DNA of 64,000 bases from Dasypus novemcinctus (GCF_030445035.2 NC_080685.1:113138432-113202431), one strand, 5' to 3'. Shown: positions 21,196-34,690, numbered from the stretch's first letter. Translations and numbers: made by a program. The notes: generated by a model from the letters alone, not told the origin.

Positions 21196-22559
21196 GAGGG
21201 TATTTTTGATGTGGGATTGCTCATGTCTTGAGCCTGGATTAAATGACACAACTGGATGCAATGGGCCTACCATACATGCCTTATCTTGTCAATGAAATTT
21301 TAATGTCTGAAGTTGTGGGAGAAAAGTCTCTTATTACTTATGTCCCCTATAGGGCCCCAAAGCATGCTACCACCTTATGGGGGTGCTTGATAAATTTGGG
21401 TTGAATTGCCCCATCCACCAGGTCCTTTTTTAACTGTAACTGGATTTTATCTAGGTTCTTGACTATGCTGCAGAAATGAATTTCAAGAGCACGTTGGGTG
21501 TGTTAGCCCAGTAATTTATTAAGGAAGGGAGGGAAGAGAGATGGGAGAAAATAACAGATCATGGGTCCCAGGTAGAGAGGAAGGGGCTGAAGAGTGATAA
21601 AGAGGGCTATTTACAGACTACAACTCCCCATTATAGGTTATAAATGCCCAGGTTTTACTTGTGTAGTGATCCAAGTCGGGGAGAAGGTGGCCAGAATCAG
21701 GGTCCAAAGAGAGAATGATTCATGCTTTGCGCTTACTTTTTAAGCCATTAATTCTTCCACCCCTTTGCTAATGACGGGAGGCCTCGCAGCTGTTGGCTGT
21801 TTTGATTGACCCCCCCCCCCATCAATCCCCTGGAGGGCCCCATGGTAAGGTCCTTGGGGAGCACCAGGGGCTTCCTGGCTTCTGGAGGAAACCTTGTTCT
21901 GAACGGCAGACTCTCGGGGAGGGTCCCCCAGCAGCCAGCCTGGGGCTCCTGATGCCCACAGGGACTCCCTGCCAGGTTCCAGACCCTTCTACTGACGCCC
22001 TGTCCTACTAGCCTGCGCCACAAGCCCCCACTCCTACCGCTGTGTGTGGGGAACACAGGGCAACACCCAGGACTGCACTCAGGCCTCTGAACAGCCATTC
22101 ATACGCAAAAGAGTTTTACTTTCAGGCTTTCAGTGGTGTACTAAAAACTGTTAAAAGGGGGAATGCTGAAGAAGTACAACCCTTTATTCTGAGTAACAAT
22201 TAGGAACAGTTAGGCATTTAAATAATTTTGAAAATTGTCTTTTGTGGATTCACTGCAAATGCTGTACAGCACCCGCTTTTCAGAAGAGTAAAGAGTGGGT
22301 CCTGAAATAAGGAAGTGCTTCATCCATTAGCTCCCAAAAGTGCATCCATTTCAGATATAACAGGCCTTTGATAACAATGCTGCGCTTTAAAGACGTTAAA
22401 GCCCTGAAAAGGGCACCCCTCGCTCTTTCTGTAGGCAGCCCTGTTACCTGGGCAAGAGTCATATTTTCACAGGTTCTTAGGAGGCAAGTATTAACCTTTT
22501 TCCAAGGGCTAAGGTTTATTAGGAAAGTAACATTAGTTTCTGCTGTGTGAGAAATCAAG
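21196..22559. other. Unassigned sequence, possibly an old LTR at about 21430-21790
   Basis: At about 21475-21560, AATTTCAAGAGCACGTTGGG then TAGCCCAGTAATTTATTAAGG resembles an LTR end, but I cannot define borders. A C-run lies at 21812-21821. No gene found. Confidence 0.25.
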
Positions 22560-22825
22560 ACATTAACGTGGGTTTTGGATAAATAGGAAACGTGAAGTAT
22601 TCCACGGTGCAGGAGACAGTGTAAACTACAAGGCAAACTATAATCCCCACTTAGTGCAAAGCTCCAGTACGTGTGCATCCGTTGTAGCGAACGCACCACA
22701 CTAATGAAGGATGCTGGTAAGGTGGGGGAGTGTGAGAGGGGCGGGGAGTGGGAATCCCCCACATTTTTTATGTAATGTTTATGAAATCTAAGAATCTTTT
22801 TTAAAAAAAGTATTTAAAAAAAAAC
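22560..22825 (+). mobile_element. Older L1 3' end, plus strand
   Basis: Contains GTGTAAACTACAAGGCAAAC, CGCACCACACTAATGAAGGATG and a G-rich run, then ATTTTTTATGTAATG and a poly(A)-like end at about 22798-22825. This is a diverged relative of the L1 3' ends elsewhere in the window. Confidence 0.6.
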
Positions 22826-24844
22826 ATTCCTGGATAAAAGGGCATCTGGGATGCCAGGCTGGCAGCAAGTTTGTCATCTCTTTGTGTTTATTTTCTTAAT
22901 TTTGCCGTGATTTGGAAAGCTTTCAGAACACGGAAAGGACACGTTTTGTTGCTGTTGATCATGGATATTTCCGCATCTTAGAAGGCACTGTCCTTCCTTG
23001 TGGGCTGAGCATGGGAACTGTCTTTCAAGGCAAGGCTTTGTTACCTGTACTTAAGAAGGAAATGCTCATGGAAATCCCAGCCCTGTGATAAGGAAGGAAA
23101 TATGCAGGCGATGTCTGTTAAAACCACCATTTGGAGTCCTTGGTTTCCCGCCTAGTTTTGCCACTCCTTCCCCTCCCATCCTCCCACCCTACTCCTTCCC
23201 CAATCTCAGGAGTGTCACAGTAACGAATTTGGGGTTCAGGTTTAACACCTGAAAACCCTGGCTAGAGCGCTCCCTCTCTCTCCCGCCCTCCGCCACCACC
23301 ACCCACCCAGGCCCTGGGTCAGCTCTGCCTGCCTTATCTCACCGGAAAGGGGAAAGGGAGAGACTTTCTGCAGTGATACAGCAAAGGCCTAACATGCTCA
23401 TTTTCCGTTTTCCCAACAGGTCACCTTTGATCAAAATTTGATCCTGTGTTTCCTTTAACACGCAGAACCGGGTTTCTGCTGTCCTAGGCCTCGCTGGCCC
23501 GGGGCGGGCTGCGAGGTCTCCGTGCGGGGCCCCCGCCGCAGCTGCCGATGCGCACCTGCTGCGCTGCGCGCCGTCCACGCCTGCTGCCTCCACGCGCCTT
23601 AGCTGACGGCCAGGGAGTCAAGTCAGCTGGCGAGGCCCCGCGGCCGTGACGGTTCTCTGGGCCTTCGCACACCTGGGCTCCTGACCCGGAGCAGAGCCCG
23701 ATCTCCAGGAGGACCCCGAGCTCAGAACCGGGGGATGGGGGACGGGGAGGGGGGGGGCGTGCCCGTCAGGGGCGCCCTGTCCCCGGGAACTTGCCCTCTT
23801 GGCCCTGGCGCTTCTGCCTGGCGCCGTGTAGGAGGGTGCACAGCCGGCTGGTGCACGCTTGTCAACGGGAATTCGTTTACCGCTTCCAGGTCCCCCATCT
23901 TCAGTGTAAGGAGGAAGTTCCGTGTGTCTAATTGATAGACATGCCTAATCCACCGTGACTCTGTCGTTAAAAATCTCACCTTGTCCGTGCTGATTTTTAA
24001 CTTTCGACTGAACAGAATCGGAAGGGAAAGTAACAACTTGGACCTTGGTGGCCCGTCTGGGCGTCAGGGGAGATGGCCTCGTCTTCAGTACCGTTCCCCC
24101 TCACCTGGGCGCAGCGCTCTCCCTGCTTTGCGAGGGGCTCCTCTTGCACCCAGTATACCCGGGGCTCACCCATGTGGAGCCCAAAACCCCGGAGTCTCCT
24201 GGTCTCCCCTTGCTCTCCACGGCTGCAGTAAAACACGAGCAGAAGGCGCCTCGCTCAGCCCAGGAGCAGCCCGGTGGGAGAAGGGAGTGGCAGCAAGCAC
24301 TCCTGGGAAAACTTTAAATGCCAGCCTCCAGGATAGTTCTAAGTCCATGAATATTTGGTGTAAAAACCTGGATTTTCCACTTTTTCCTTTCTCTGGATGC
24401 ACTGAGTCTCCTGACCCCTGATCTGGGGCTTTTTCAATCACGCTACAAAGCTACAATCCCATCATTTCAAATCGGCTGTGCCTTGGCAAGTGTGCAAGGT
24501 GGTGGCCAGCCAGTCTGGTGGGCTCACCCAACCCAGGGTCAAGAGACACTGGGCTCCCTCAACTCCACCTTCTTCACCCACTGGCCACCTGGTGCATTTT
24601 AATCCTGGGCCTCTGGAGGCCAGGACAAGGTCTGCTTCTAACCCAGCCAAGAGAGCCTAGTGATAGAGGCTTCGAAACAGAGCACGGATGACTACCAGAC
24701 CTACCAGGGAGCTAGTTTAAGGGGCTAGAGGGGGTGAGGGCCTGCTCTTTGGAACCGGATGGGACTACGTTAATTTTCAGGTGACTCCAGTTACTAGCAT
24801 CTTTACTGAATTGCTTTACCTCTCCAATCTCGTTTCCCTGTCAG
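22826..24844. other. Unique sequence with a CpG-rich block
   Basis: No recognised gene. About 23465-24250 is rich in CpG, with runs such as GCGCTGCGCGCCG near 23560, and may be a CpG island. Open frames inside it exist in several overlapping frames on both strands, as expected from high GC. Confidence 0.45.
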
Positions 24845-26060
24845 CCCTACTTTGGAATTTGTGCTCCTGAGTGTGATGCAGTTGGAGTCAGATGTGACCT
24901 CTCTACACATGCCTCTTCTGTCACTTTTACTAAATCTGTGGTTGGTGCTGGGATTGGTGTATACTCAGGAGACCTGAATCTCTGGACTGTCCATGTGCCA
25001 GCTGGGCCCTGAACTTTAGCAGAGTTGCAACTCCTACTCTCCAGTTCGTTGGACTTACCCAGGTCAGCTAACAGGGAGGTGAAGGTGGTCAGTTACTACA
25101 CCAGGAACTGAGAGAGCCTACAACTGCAAGCAGGAGAATTGCATCCATCAGCCATGTGGGATCTAAGCCTCCTCTCGATATAGAGGTGGAGTGGACATCG
25201 CCATCCAAGGGTCAACAGGATGGGGGAATAGAGTATGGATTAGAGTGGACTTACTGGTATTCTACTATAGAACTATTGTGACTCTAGCAATGGAAGAAAT
25301 TTTATCATTGATGTGGAGACAGTGGCTGTGGGAGTTGCTGAAGGCAGGCAGGGGGAAAAAGAGTGATGTGGGGGCATTTTCAGCACTTGGAATTGTCCTG
25401 AATGATATTTCAGGGACAGATCCTGGACATTTTATTTCCTGCCATAACCCACTGAATGTACTGGAGGAGAGTGTAAACGACAATGTAAACTATAATCTAT
25501 GCGATGCAGCAGTGCTCCAAAATGTACTCACCAAATGCAATGAATGTGCCACACTGATGAAAGAGGTTGATGATGTGGGAGGAATGGGGGTGGATGGGGT
25601 GTGGGGTATATGGGAACCTCTTATATATATTTTAAATCTTTTTTTAAAATTTCTCTCCCCTCCCCCTCCCCCCGCCCCAGTTGTCTGTTCTCTGTGTCCA
25701 TTTGCTGCGTGTTCTTTGTCCGCTTCTGTTGTTGTCAGTGGCACGGGAATCTGTGTCTCTTTGTTGTTGAGTCATCTTGCTGTGTCAGCTCTCCGTGTGC
25801 ACAGCACCAATCTTGGGCAGGCTGCACTCTCTTTTGCGCTGGGCGGCTCTCCTTATGGGGTGCGCTCCTAGCGCCCTACGCAGGGACAACCCATCAGCAC
25901 TGCGCATGGGCCAGCTCCACACAGGTCAAGGAGGCCCGGGGTTTGAACCGCGGACCTCCCATGTGGTAGATGGACGCCCAGCCATTGGGCCAAGTCCGCT
26001 TCCCCTTATATATATTTTAATGTAAAATATATATTTTTAATCTATGTGTCTTTAGAAAAA
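24845..26060 (+). mobile_element. L1 3' untranslated region, xenarthran type, split by a DAS SINE
   Basis: Same repeat as 31560-32715, beginning at GCCCTACTTTGGAATTTGTG. It runs to GGGAACCTC at 25620, is interrupted by a DAS SINE (25621-26020), then resumes and ends A-rich near 26060. The ORF of 226 codons at 25191-25871 crosses repeat and SINE and is not a gene. Confidence 0.8.
25621..26020 (-). mobile_element. DAS-type SINE with 15-bp target-site duplication (long-body form), minus strand
   Basis: The reversed tail is at the left (AAATCTTTTTTTAAAATTTC) and the tRNA-like head at the right, ending CCAAGTCCGCTTCCCC. The duplication TTATATATATTTTAA is exact at 25621-25635 and 26006-26020. It carries the extra body segment (ACACAGATTCC-like, read in reverse) also found in the 59202 copy. 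Confidence 0.92.
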
Positions 26061-26099
26061 AGTACAATTAAAAAAAATTTTTTTTTAAAGTTTCCCTAT

Positions 26100-26225
26100 C
26101 AGGTAGAGTGGAAAAAGCAGGATTTATTCCCTAGGTATTTGTGAATATTGAATGAGATAATTTATGAAACATCAAGCACCATCCCTCATATCTACTAAAT
26201 ATTTAATAAATATTAGCTCTTTTCT
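26100..26225 (+). repeat. MIR-like ancient SINE remnant
   Basis: GTGAATATTGAATGAGATAA, then AAGCACCAT, then CTAAATATTTAATAAATATTA follows the order of a MIR 3' half. Strongly diverged. Confidence 0.4.
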
Positions 26226-28254
26226 ATTGAGGGACTTGTAGCTCTTTGAATCATTTTACTTACCCATATATATTAGCCCCAAGGTATGTCATTCAATTCA
26301 ATATATTTTATGTTATTGTACATAATTTATGCAAATATTTCATTACTATATAACAAGCAGTAATTTTATGCTAATCTTTTAGTATATTAAAAATAAATAT
26401 ATATATTATGTGCAAAGCATGAATATCAATGTCAGCTTGTTTTTTTGCAGCTCAGGTGACTTAAGGATTTTTACAAATACTCAGGTTCATTTATTCATAG
26501 TTACAATGATAACAATGTAACACGCATTACAATCCCAAACCATAGTAAAAGGGTTTGAAAACCACTGAATTCCAAAGAAGGGTGTAGGTGGGCAGATGCC
26601 CAAAGTGGGCGTGAGTGGCCACATGTTTGGAAAAGGAAGTTGATGTGTGGGGAAAACAGAGTCCTCTCTTCAGTCACTGAATTTCATAGTCATCAGTGAA
26701 ATGTAAACTATTTATGGAAAAAGCTTTTCTATACATCTTTTATTTTCTCAGAGGACTTTAAGGTACAGTCTATCCAACATCAAACATTCCTGTGAAAAAT
26801 TTAAATTCAGTCTATTAACCAGCTCTTTCTAAATAAATAAAAATGTACAAACCATCTGAATTTCTCACTTTTCGGTTGGAGAAATATGTCATTTAGACAC
26901 ACCGCAAGCACACCGTGTAAGTGTATCCTACATTCCTGAGGTATGAAGCCAAAGTTTCCTTCAGATGAGCCGAGTGGAAGCCCCTGCTCAGACTGAACCC
27001 CTGAGGCGCGACTGGGATTCCCTCAGAGACCTCGGCTGGTGGCTGACTGCTGGGATCCCTTCTCTGTGCCCCAGGCTCCTCAGCTTTCAGTCGGCAAGGG
27101 TGGATGAAGCGAGCCATTCGTTCCCAAGTTCTGAGCCCACGGTGCTGTCATGCTTTCTGTGGTGGGAGTGTCTCCCCCAAGAACAAGAGCACAGAAGCCC
27201 ATGTCCTCCTCAGTGTGGGAAGGACCACCAACAGGTCTCAGCAACGCGCCCTCCTCGGGCTGGCTCGTTCAGGCAGTGACAGAGCTAGAGAGGAGCAGCA
27301 GCTTGGGGCAACGCAGATCTCTTTTGTACTTAATAATCTCGGTTTTGAAGACTGGGTCACTTGAGAGTCATACTTTAGGTTATGATGGAAGACGAGTCAT
27401 GAAGATTTGAATTGGGCCGCTTTCTTGGAGAGGTTTGCCTCCACAGAAGAGTCAATTTAGTAATTCACCTTTGACATTATTATTTCATTAAATTAATATG
27501 GCACACTTATTCACGAAAAACCCTAAATGTGTAAGGAGAGGTAGCCCCTTCAAAAATTAAGTTTCAGGCACACTGGGTCGTGTATCTACAACTTCCATGC
27601 ACACTAGCATCAAGCCTGAATTTCTGGGCTCTCTGAGAAATTTAGAGCTCATGCCTACTTTCTGCAAAAGAACTAAACAGAAGTTAGCAAAGAGGAATTA
27701 GAAACCCTCAGAACCATCCTGCTCTGCAGGACGGCGCCGGCATCAGCAGGCGGCTGGCCCTTTCGCTCGCTCTGACAGCCTGGGCCGAGGCTGAAGTGGG
27801 CGCAGCTTCAATGGGCCCTGTGGCCTGTGGAGTCAGCAGAACCAGCCCAGGACCTGGCAGTCAGGGTATGGCCATGCAGGGAAGGTAAACACAGACTCTG
27901 GGTAACCTGCCAAGGGTGCTGGGTGCCCTTTAATTTAAGGAGAAGATTTGACTTGGTTGGACGTTTCCATGATGTCTGCCTCATTTCCAGTGAGGGTGGT
28001 ATTTGTGCTGCGCTCTGTGTTGAAGGAGGATTAAAAGGTGTGGTGCACCAGAGGCCACGCAGCCCCCTGGCATCAGCACCCCCTTGGCAGGCCCTATGTG
28101 GGGATATTTGATAATCTGTTTCCCCAGTATGGCATAGGTATATTATTTATAATTCTCTAGTTATGATTCTTCTACTTCTTGTATTTTAACCTATAATTTC
28201 CAATGTACCTGTTAAATATATTTCTTAGAGATTTAATTGAATTGTTCACATGCC
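26226..28254. other. Unique sequence, no gene recognised
   Basis: AT-rich to about 26900, then GC-richer (about 26950-27310 and 27720-28110) with short open frames on the + strand. These lack family resemblance and convincing splice signals. No RNA gene seen. Confidence 0.4.
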
Positions 28255-28855
28255 TGCTGAACCCTGAATCCCATCCCCCAAAACAAGGAGTATCTACAAC
28301 TGCAAGCAGAACAATTCCTTCCATCTGCCCATAATACCGAAGTCCCTTCTCAGCAGGAAGCAATCAGAACAGGCATCACCCCAAATCCCTCAAGACTGAG
28401 AGATGACCAAGCATGGGGGCGAGTGTAACCACAGACAAAAGCAGATTTGTTATTGTAGTTATCTTGGGTTAATGGAAGAACTTGTAACATTGATAGAAAT
28501 GTAGTTGTTGTCAGGGGCTCAGCAGGGAGGGGAAGGGATGAATAGGTGGGACACGGCATATTTAGGGTGGCGAGATTCTTCTGTATGGTACTGCCATGAC
28601 AGACACATGACATTATGCATGTCAAGACCTATGGAACTGTACAGCACAAAGTGTAAACCACAATGTAAACCATAGATTTTGATTAGTAGCAATGCTTCAC
28701 TATTGGTTCATCAACAGCAACAAATGTACCACACTAATCTGTCAATAATAGGGGAAACAGTGTGTGTGTTTTATATGGGAATTCTGAATACTTTCAGCAT
28801 AATTCTTCTGCAAATGTAAATTTAAAACTTCTTTTAAAATAAAGTTTAAAAAAAA
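28255..28855 (+). mobile_element. Older L1 3' untranslated region
   Basis: Contains CCAAATCCCTCAAGACTGAG, GAACTTGTAACATTGATAG, ATGGAACTGTACAGCACAAAG, ATTGGTTCATCAACAGC and AATAAAGTTTAAAAAAAAG. This is the order of a common mammalian L1 3' end. Confidence 0.65.
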
Positions 28856-31269
28856 GATGTAGTGCATGTAAAGGTATTCATACAATAGAGGTGTTTAGTA
28901 AATTGTTACATTGTATATTATGCAGGAAGATATGATATATACAGTATGTGGAGAGAATATTTTCCAGGAGTCAAGGGAAATCAACATTTTTCTAATGTTA
29001 AATTTTTCATGGAATTCCTGCTAATAGTATGACAGTTATCTGACTGCAGAACCAGAAGATAAAATAAACACAAGGTTATTCGGTTAGTCATGCGAAGGAA
29101 GGAGACAAGCTAGTGCTCAGTGGCTCCTCAATATTCTCTTTGCAGGTAAAATGAAACCAGTGATTGACCAAGTTAAGAAGTCTCGATTCCAAGATGAGAC
29201 ACCCAGTAAATATGTGAGAAGAGGCTGGATAACCTGCAGAGCCGAACCAGCCCTCAGTTGTTCATCCAGAGTATAGACTGTGTGTGCCGCTGTGTGTCTG
29301 TGCACCTGGATGTTTGTGCACTTCTAGACCCATGAGAAGAAACTACCACCACGGCGCAGTAGCAGATCCTTCCCTCTACCCTTCCCAGGAAAGAGGAGCA
29401 ACTGGAAAGAGACCAATTCCCCCACCCCACCCCACTCAGTGCCAAGGAATATTTCTGGCACAAAGGAAAGAATCAGATCCTTAGGAATGAAACACAGCTC
29501 TCTCTATAGAATTTATTCCATATCATGTGTTTTTGTGGGGCTGGATCAGATTAAATACTCTGAATCCAACTCATCCTTCAGTATATGAAAATACTGGCTC
29601 AGAAAAGACTTTTCAGTAATGAATATAATTCAGAATAATGAACAACAGCCGAAAAAGAGAGATGTAAAGCCAATCAAAGGAAGGGCAAATGCTTAAAAAG
29701 CCTTTTGCTTTTCAGGATGATGATCCAGCAAAAGCAATTGTATTTCTGCTTTCTCAAATTCAAAACAGGAGAGAAGCATGTTGACATTTTCCAATGCTCC
29801 TATCTTCGCCTCACGCACAGCCAATGACAATGGATGCCAACCCAGGGTCATAACTGGGGACAGCCAGTGAGTAAAAGGCACGCCAGGTCAGGCAGGTGAA
29901 ATTCATATATGCAAAGATTGTCCACAGGTGCATGTGCATGTATATACCTATCTCAGGAAGGCTAATCAAGCCCTGCTTTCCATCAGATAAAAGAACCACA
30001 AAAACAAAACTGTAGGCCCAAACACGGGAGGAAATGATGTAAGGTAGCTCGTCTACTGATGGAGGAAGAGGACGGTCTTTGCCTGTGTCAGAAGACAGTG
30101 AGGCGACAAGAGGGGACGGGCCTTCCTGCCAGGACGCCTGGTGCCTGCCTTTGTGACGCCCTGTTCTTTTCACCACTGGAGGGCTGGATAAAATAAAACC
30201 GCTCAGGTGTGAGTGTATTTCCGACGAGGGCCATAAAATATGTATACTGCATACAGTTAGGTTACACGTTAGCAAGTGATGACTGCACGTCAAGTAAAGG
30301 TGTCCTTACTTGCCGCACACCTTGAAAGAAGAGTTTGGAATGGCTGCAGAAGAAAAGAGAAGAGTGCACAGGAGAACCATTTCATTTTATTCCTTATATG
30401 TACAAACAGGAATAATACAACATGTTTAGACAGTTTTTTCCTAAGTTAAGTCTTTTAATTAAGAGGAAAGGAAGGAAATACACTTTACATATAATGCAAG
30501 AAGGTGTGCATTCACAGCCCCAGCCTTCATGCTCCTCATTCTGGGTTGTAGAGAGCACGATGAAATCTCATCTTCTCGTGCCATCTTTTCATGCTTATGG
30601 TTGTTTTAGGTAACACGTAAATCAGGCTGAATGCGGTATTTTCCTTATTGCATGTCAAGAGCACATATTAAACTGGAGCGTTTCCCTTCTTCTGCTATTT
30701 ACTTTTATGGCAAATCAGTCCAAGTACTTTCCTGGATGCACCAGGCCATCTTACTGGGCTGCCTGTGACCAGGTAAGCTAAATGCTAACTTTTCAGCCTG
30801 TGCCAAGAGGCATGCCCTCAGCTCACCATCACCTGAATGAGAGCAGTGTATTCTGGGCTGAAAAATGGGCTTGAATGTTGGTTCTAATAAATTATGTGAT
30901 TATTAAAATGCCACATAATTCCAACCTGTATTATTTTATTTTGCCTTTTGCCAGCTCCCCCATTGCCTGCTCTATCATACCTCTGTTTTCTGTGTGCTTA
31001 CCTGGCAAAACGCTAAACAAGTTTTGATATTTACCTGTTTATGATTAAATTGCAAAACGATCTGCTTTGTTCTGTTCTAAATTAATGTCTGCATTAAGTG
31101 TCATAGCATTTATCTTTCATAAAATGAGACATTAGGGCCACTAACTTTCTATGTATTCAAACACTGCCCCATGCCACTTGATAGACAGCCTGAGAATGGG
31201 CCTGCACACAGGTCACAGCTCACTGACAGCCATGAGATGGAATCACAGAAGTCAATTATATAGGGTATA
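28856..31269. other. Unique sequence, no gene recognised
   Basis: No coding gene. The ORF of 160 codons on the minus strand (29811-30293) has no recognisable domain. A repeat-free AT-rich stretch at about 30640-31130 is a possible conserved non-coding element. Confidence 0.35.
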
Positions 31270-32715
31270 TAGATATGTTCAGATGTTCACTGGGTATTGA
31301 CACAGTGGGTAGAAATTCACATAACTGAGGGAGTTCCGGGTTCCCATCTGGGGGAGCTCTGCCGCACTCCCCAATGGAGCAGCAACAATCTCCAAAACGC
31401 AAGGGCAATGACCAGAGAAGAAGGATGCTCCTTTGATGACTATACTTATGAGCTTGTTGTGCTTGAAATTTCAACTTGGCCTAGTATTGCAGGATGCCTA
31501 AGAGTTACCTCCTGAGAGCCTCCATGTTGCTCAAATATGGCCACTCTCTAAGCCAAATTCAGTATATAAATGCATTACTTTCCCCCCAGCATGGAACATG
31601 ACTCCCAGGGATGAGCCTCCCTGGCACCAAGGGATTAGTACCATGTACCAGCTGGTGATGTAACTGGAAAAAAACCTTGAATAAAAGAGGGAAATGGTAA
31701 GACAAATGAATTTATATGGCTAAGAGACTTCAAAATGAGTCAGGAGGTCATTAGATCCTGCATGTCTCAGCAGGATCCCCAACACAGGCAAAGTAGAAAC
31801 AACCCCAGGTAGGGGTGCTCCTGAGGGTTACAGAGACACCCAGGTCCTACAGTCATGGAAGATAGCTCTGGAGTTTGGTGCCTTGCCAGTGGGCCCTACT
31901 TTGGAACTTGTGCTGTTGAGTGTGATGAAGTTGGACTCAGATGTGTCCTCTCTACACATGCCTCTTCTGTTCCTTTTATTGAACCTGTGGTTGGTGCTGG
32001 GGTTGGTTTATGCCCAGGAGACTTGAATCTCTGGGCTGTTCATGTGCCACCTGGGTCCTGAGCCTCAGGAGTATTGCAGCACCTATTCTCCAGTTTGTTG
32101 GACTTACCTAGGTCAGCTGACAGGGAGGTGAGGATGAACAACCACCACACGAAGGTACTGAGAGTCTATAGCTGTGTGCATGAGAGTCCCATCCACCAAC
32201 CATGTGGAATCAAAGCCCCCTCTCAGTTATGAGGTGGAGTAGGCATTGCCCTCCAGGGTCCTCAGGGACTAGTAAGGACTAGAGTGGACTTACTGGTATT
32301 CTACTATGGAATTATTATGACTCTAGCAATGGAAGAAATTATATCATTGATGTGGAGACAGTAGCCACAGGAGTAGCTGAAGGCAGGGAGAGGGAAAAGA
32401 GGTGTGATATGGAGGCATTTTTGGGACTTGGAGTTGTCCTGAATGATATTGCAGGAACAGATGCAGGACATTATATATCCTGCCATAACCCACTGAATGG
32501 ACTAGGAGAGAGTGAAAACTACAATGTAAACTATAATCCATGCTGTGTAGCAATGCTCCAAAATGTATTCATCAAATGCAATGAATGTACCACACTAATG
32601 AAAGAAGTTGTTGATGTGGGAAAAGCACAGCATATGGGAACCTCCTATATTTTTTAAAGTAACATTTGTATGATCTATGTATCTTTTAAAAATAAATAAA
32701 AAATACATTTTTAAA
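31270..32715 (+). mobile_element. Longest L1 3' end of xenarthran type
   Basis: The clearest part is 31560-32715: CCCCAGCATGGAACATGACT, GGCCCTACTTTGGAACTTGTG, GACTTACCTAGGTCAGCTGAC, ATGATATTGCAGGAACAGAT, then GTATCTTTTAAAAATAAATAAA as tail. The start at about 31270 is uncertain. The same repeat occurs at 24845, and in reverse at 7281, 20890 and 43505. The A-rich 3' end marks it as LINE-derived. No coding frame. Confidence 0.7.
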
Positions 32716-33954
32716 AATCAATCATGAAAAGCTGGTACAAGCACATATCAAACCAGTCTGGCAAAAAATGTTAATCAGTCCAGTATCAATATAATAAAGT
32801 CCTGCAAATTGGAGCAGTCAATAGGTTTAGGGTCTAATGAATCAATCTGAGGGCACTGGGTCAGGGTTCTTGTGACATGGCTGCCAGGAGAGTGCTACAC
32901 CTGCCAGCAGAGGTCACCTATCCCAATAGACTTGGCCAGGGGACAAGACCCACCCACCCACACCCTATGGCGCCTTGGGCACTGTACATGCCCAGTGCTC
33001 TAGTGAAATCAGGCGGCACATTTAGCCAGTGCGGTGCCCCTCTGCACACGAATGGGAACCAACCAACAGCCCACCAAACAGACAGACACACAGACACAAA
33101 ATTACATCCCTGGGGCCCATCAGCTGGCAGTATTAGGAACCCCCCATTCCATGAGATAAAATGTTAGATAACATATTTTAGCACCTCTAGATTTTGATTT
33201 TTACCTGTGACAGTTGTTACTGTTGCTGCTGCTGCTGTTGATATTTATTTCTTAGTCCATTTATTTATTTGTCCGGAAACTTTGATAAGTCTATGAATTC
33301 TCTCTCTCCTGTACTATACATCTGTGGATGTCTCTGCTTGGTTTATGTGAGTGTGTGTTTATTTATACACACACACAAACACATAGACATACATAAAGAA
33401 ACACATGTGTAAAATACTTTGTACAGAATATGTTACATAATCCTTGCTGGCTTCCTATAGGTTGTACCACTGTCAGTATAGGTTAATGGTCAGCTAATAA
33501 TTAGACCATGATTGTACTCAGCAACACTGAACTATTAAGTTTCATCCCTCTGCACATAGGTCTTAGTGGCTTTCAAAAGTTGATCAAATTAAGTTTTTAG
33601 GAACTTGGAATCATATAAAAACACGACAACAACAAGGGAAGTGATTGATGAAAAAGAAGCCACTAAATTTCATGGAGAGAATGTGGTCGCATTTTGGCAT
33701 GCTGACCTAAGGCCCCCCTTCCCCACACCTGAGGAGCTTTGGGGTCTGTGGCTCATGTTCCTGATGTTGCCAGGTCCAGAGGGGCAAATAGGGACCATGT
33801 TTCAAATCGTGCATGATTTGTTTGTGCACGATGACCTGCCTGGAGGATCCCTGTGTCACTGGTTAAGGGGCTCAATTTGTTGAGCTCAGACTCAACTCTG
33901 AATCTCCCAGAGTTGGTGAGGCCTTCCAGAAGGTGGTTGTTAAAAATAGTTAAA
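32716..33954. other. Unique sequence with simple repeats
   Basis: Short (CTG)n-like run at about 33218-33240 and a (CA)n-rich stretch at about 33365-33385. No gene found. Confidence 0.4.
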
Positions 33955-34690
33955 GGTATGTACTAGCCACAGCCACCTGGGTGAAAGATTACTGTGAAAC
34001 TATTTTGTATGATTCTATAATGGATACATGACCTTAAGCATTTGTCAAAGCCATAGAAATATAAAATGCAGAGTAAACTCTGATGTGAATTAGACTTCAG
34101 TTGATAAAAATGTGTCAGTATTGGTTCATCAACTGTTAAAAATGTACCATTGTAATGCAAGATCTTAATAAAAAGAAAATTGTGCAGAGACTGTAGAGAA
34201 GGGGATATTGGAACTAAATGTACTTTCTGTACAATTTTTCTGTAACATTACAGTGCTCTTAAAAATAAAGTCTATTATCAAAAACTAGAATACAGGTTAG
34301 AAGGGGCTAGGGAGGGTGTAGGGAAAGGGGACTTATGGCTTAATTGGTAATTTCTCTATGAGGGATGGAAAGTTTTGGTAGTGGATGGCAGTGACAATAT
34401 TGTGAATACAATTAACACCACCAAATTGTATATTTCAAAGTGGTTAAAATGGAAAATTTTAGTTTGTGTATTACCAGAATAAAAATTTCAAGTACCATAG
34501 AACTGTACAGTACAGTAAACCCTAATATGAACTATGGACTACAGTTAACAGTAAAATTCTAATAATATTTCTCGTCAATTATAATAAAAATATCACATCA
34601 GTGTGATGTGGCCATATGGAACTCTAGTTTATGCATGATTTTTCTGGAAAGCTAAAACTGCTCTAATAAAATATTTAAAAGAATAAATTG
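33955..34690 (+). mobile_element. Two or three stacked older L1 3' ends
   Basis: At 33955-34280 comes CACCTGGGTGAAAGATTACTG, AGTATTGGTTCATCAACTG and AATAAAGTCTATT. At 34370-34490 is another widespread L1 3' phrase (CACCAAATTGTATATTTCAAAG, AATAAAAATTTCA). At 34494-34680 is a third (CATAGAACTGTACAGTACAG, TCTAATAAAATATTTAAAAG). Each ends A-rich. Confidence 0.6.

Noticed and set aside
25191-25871. A 226-codon + strand ORF
   Set aside because: It runs from an L1 3' untranslated repeat into a SINE, so it is repeat-derived.
29811-30293. A 160-codon minus-strand ORF
   Set aside because: No domain, no splice or promoter context, ordinary length for chance in this composition.
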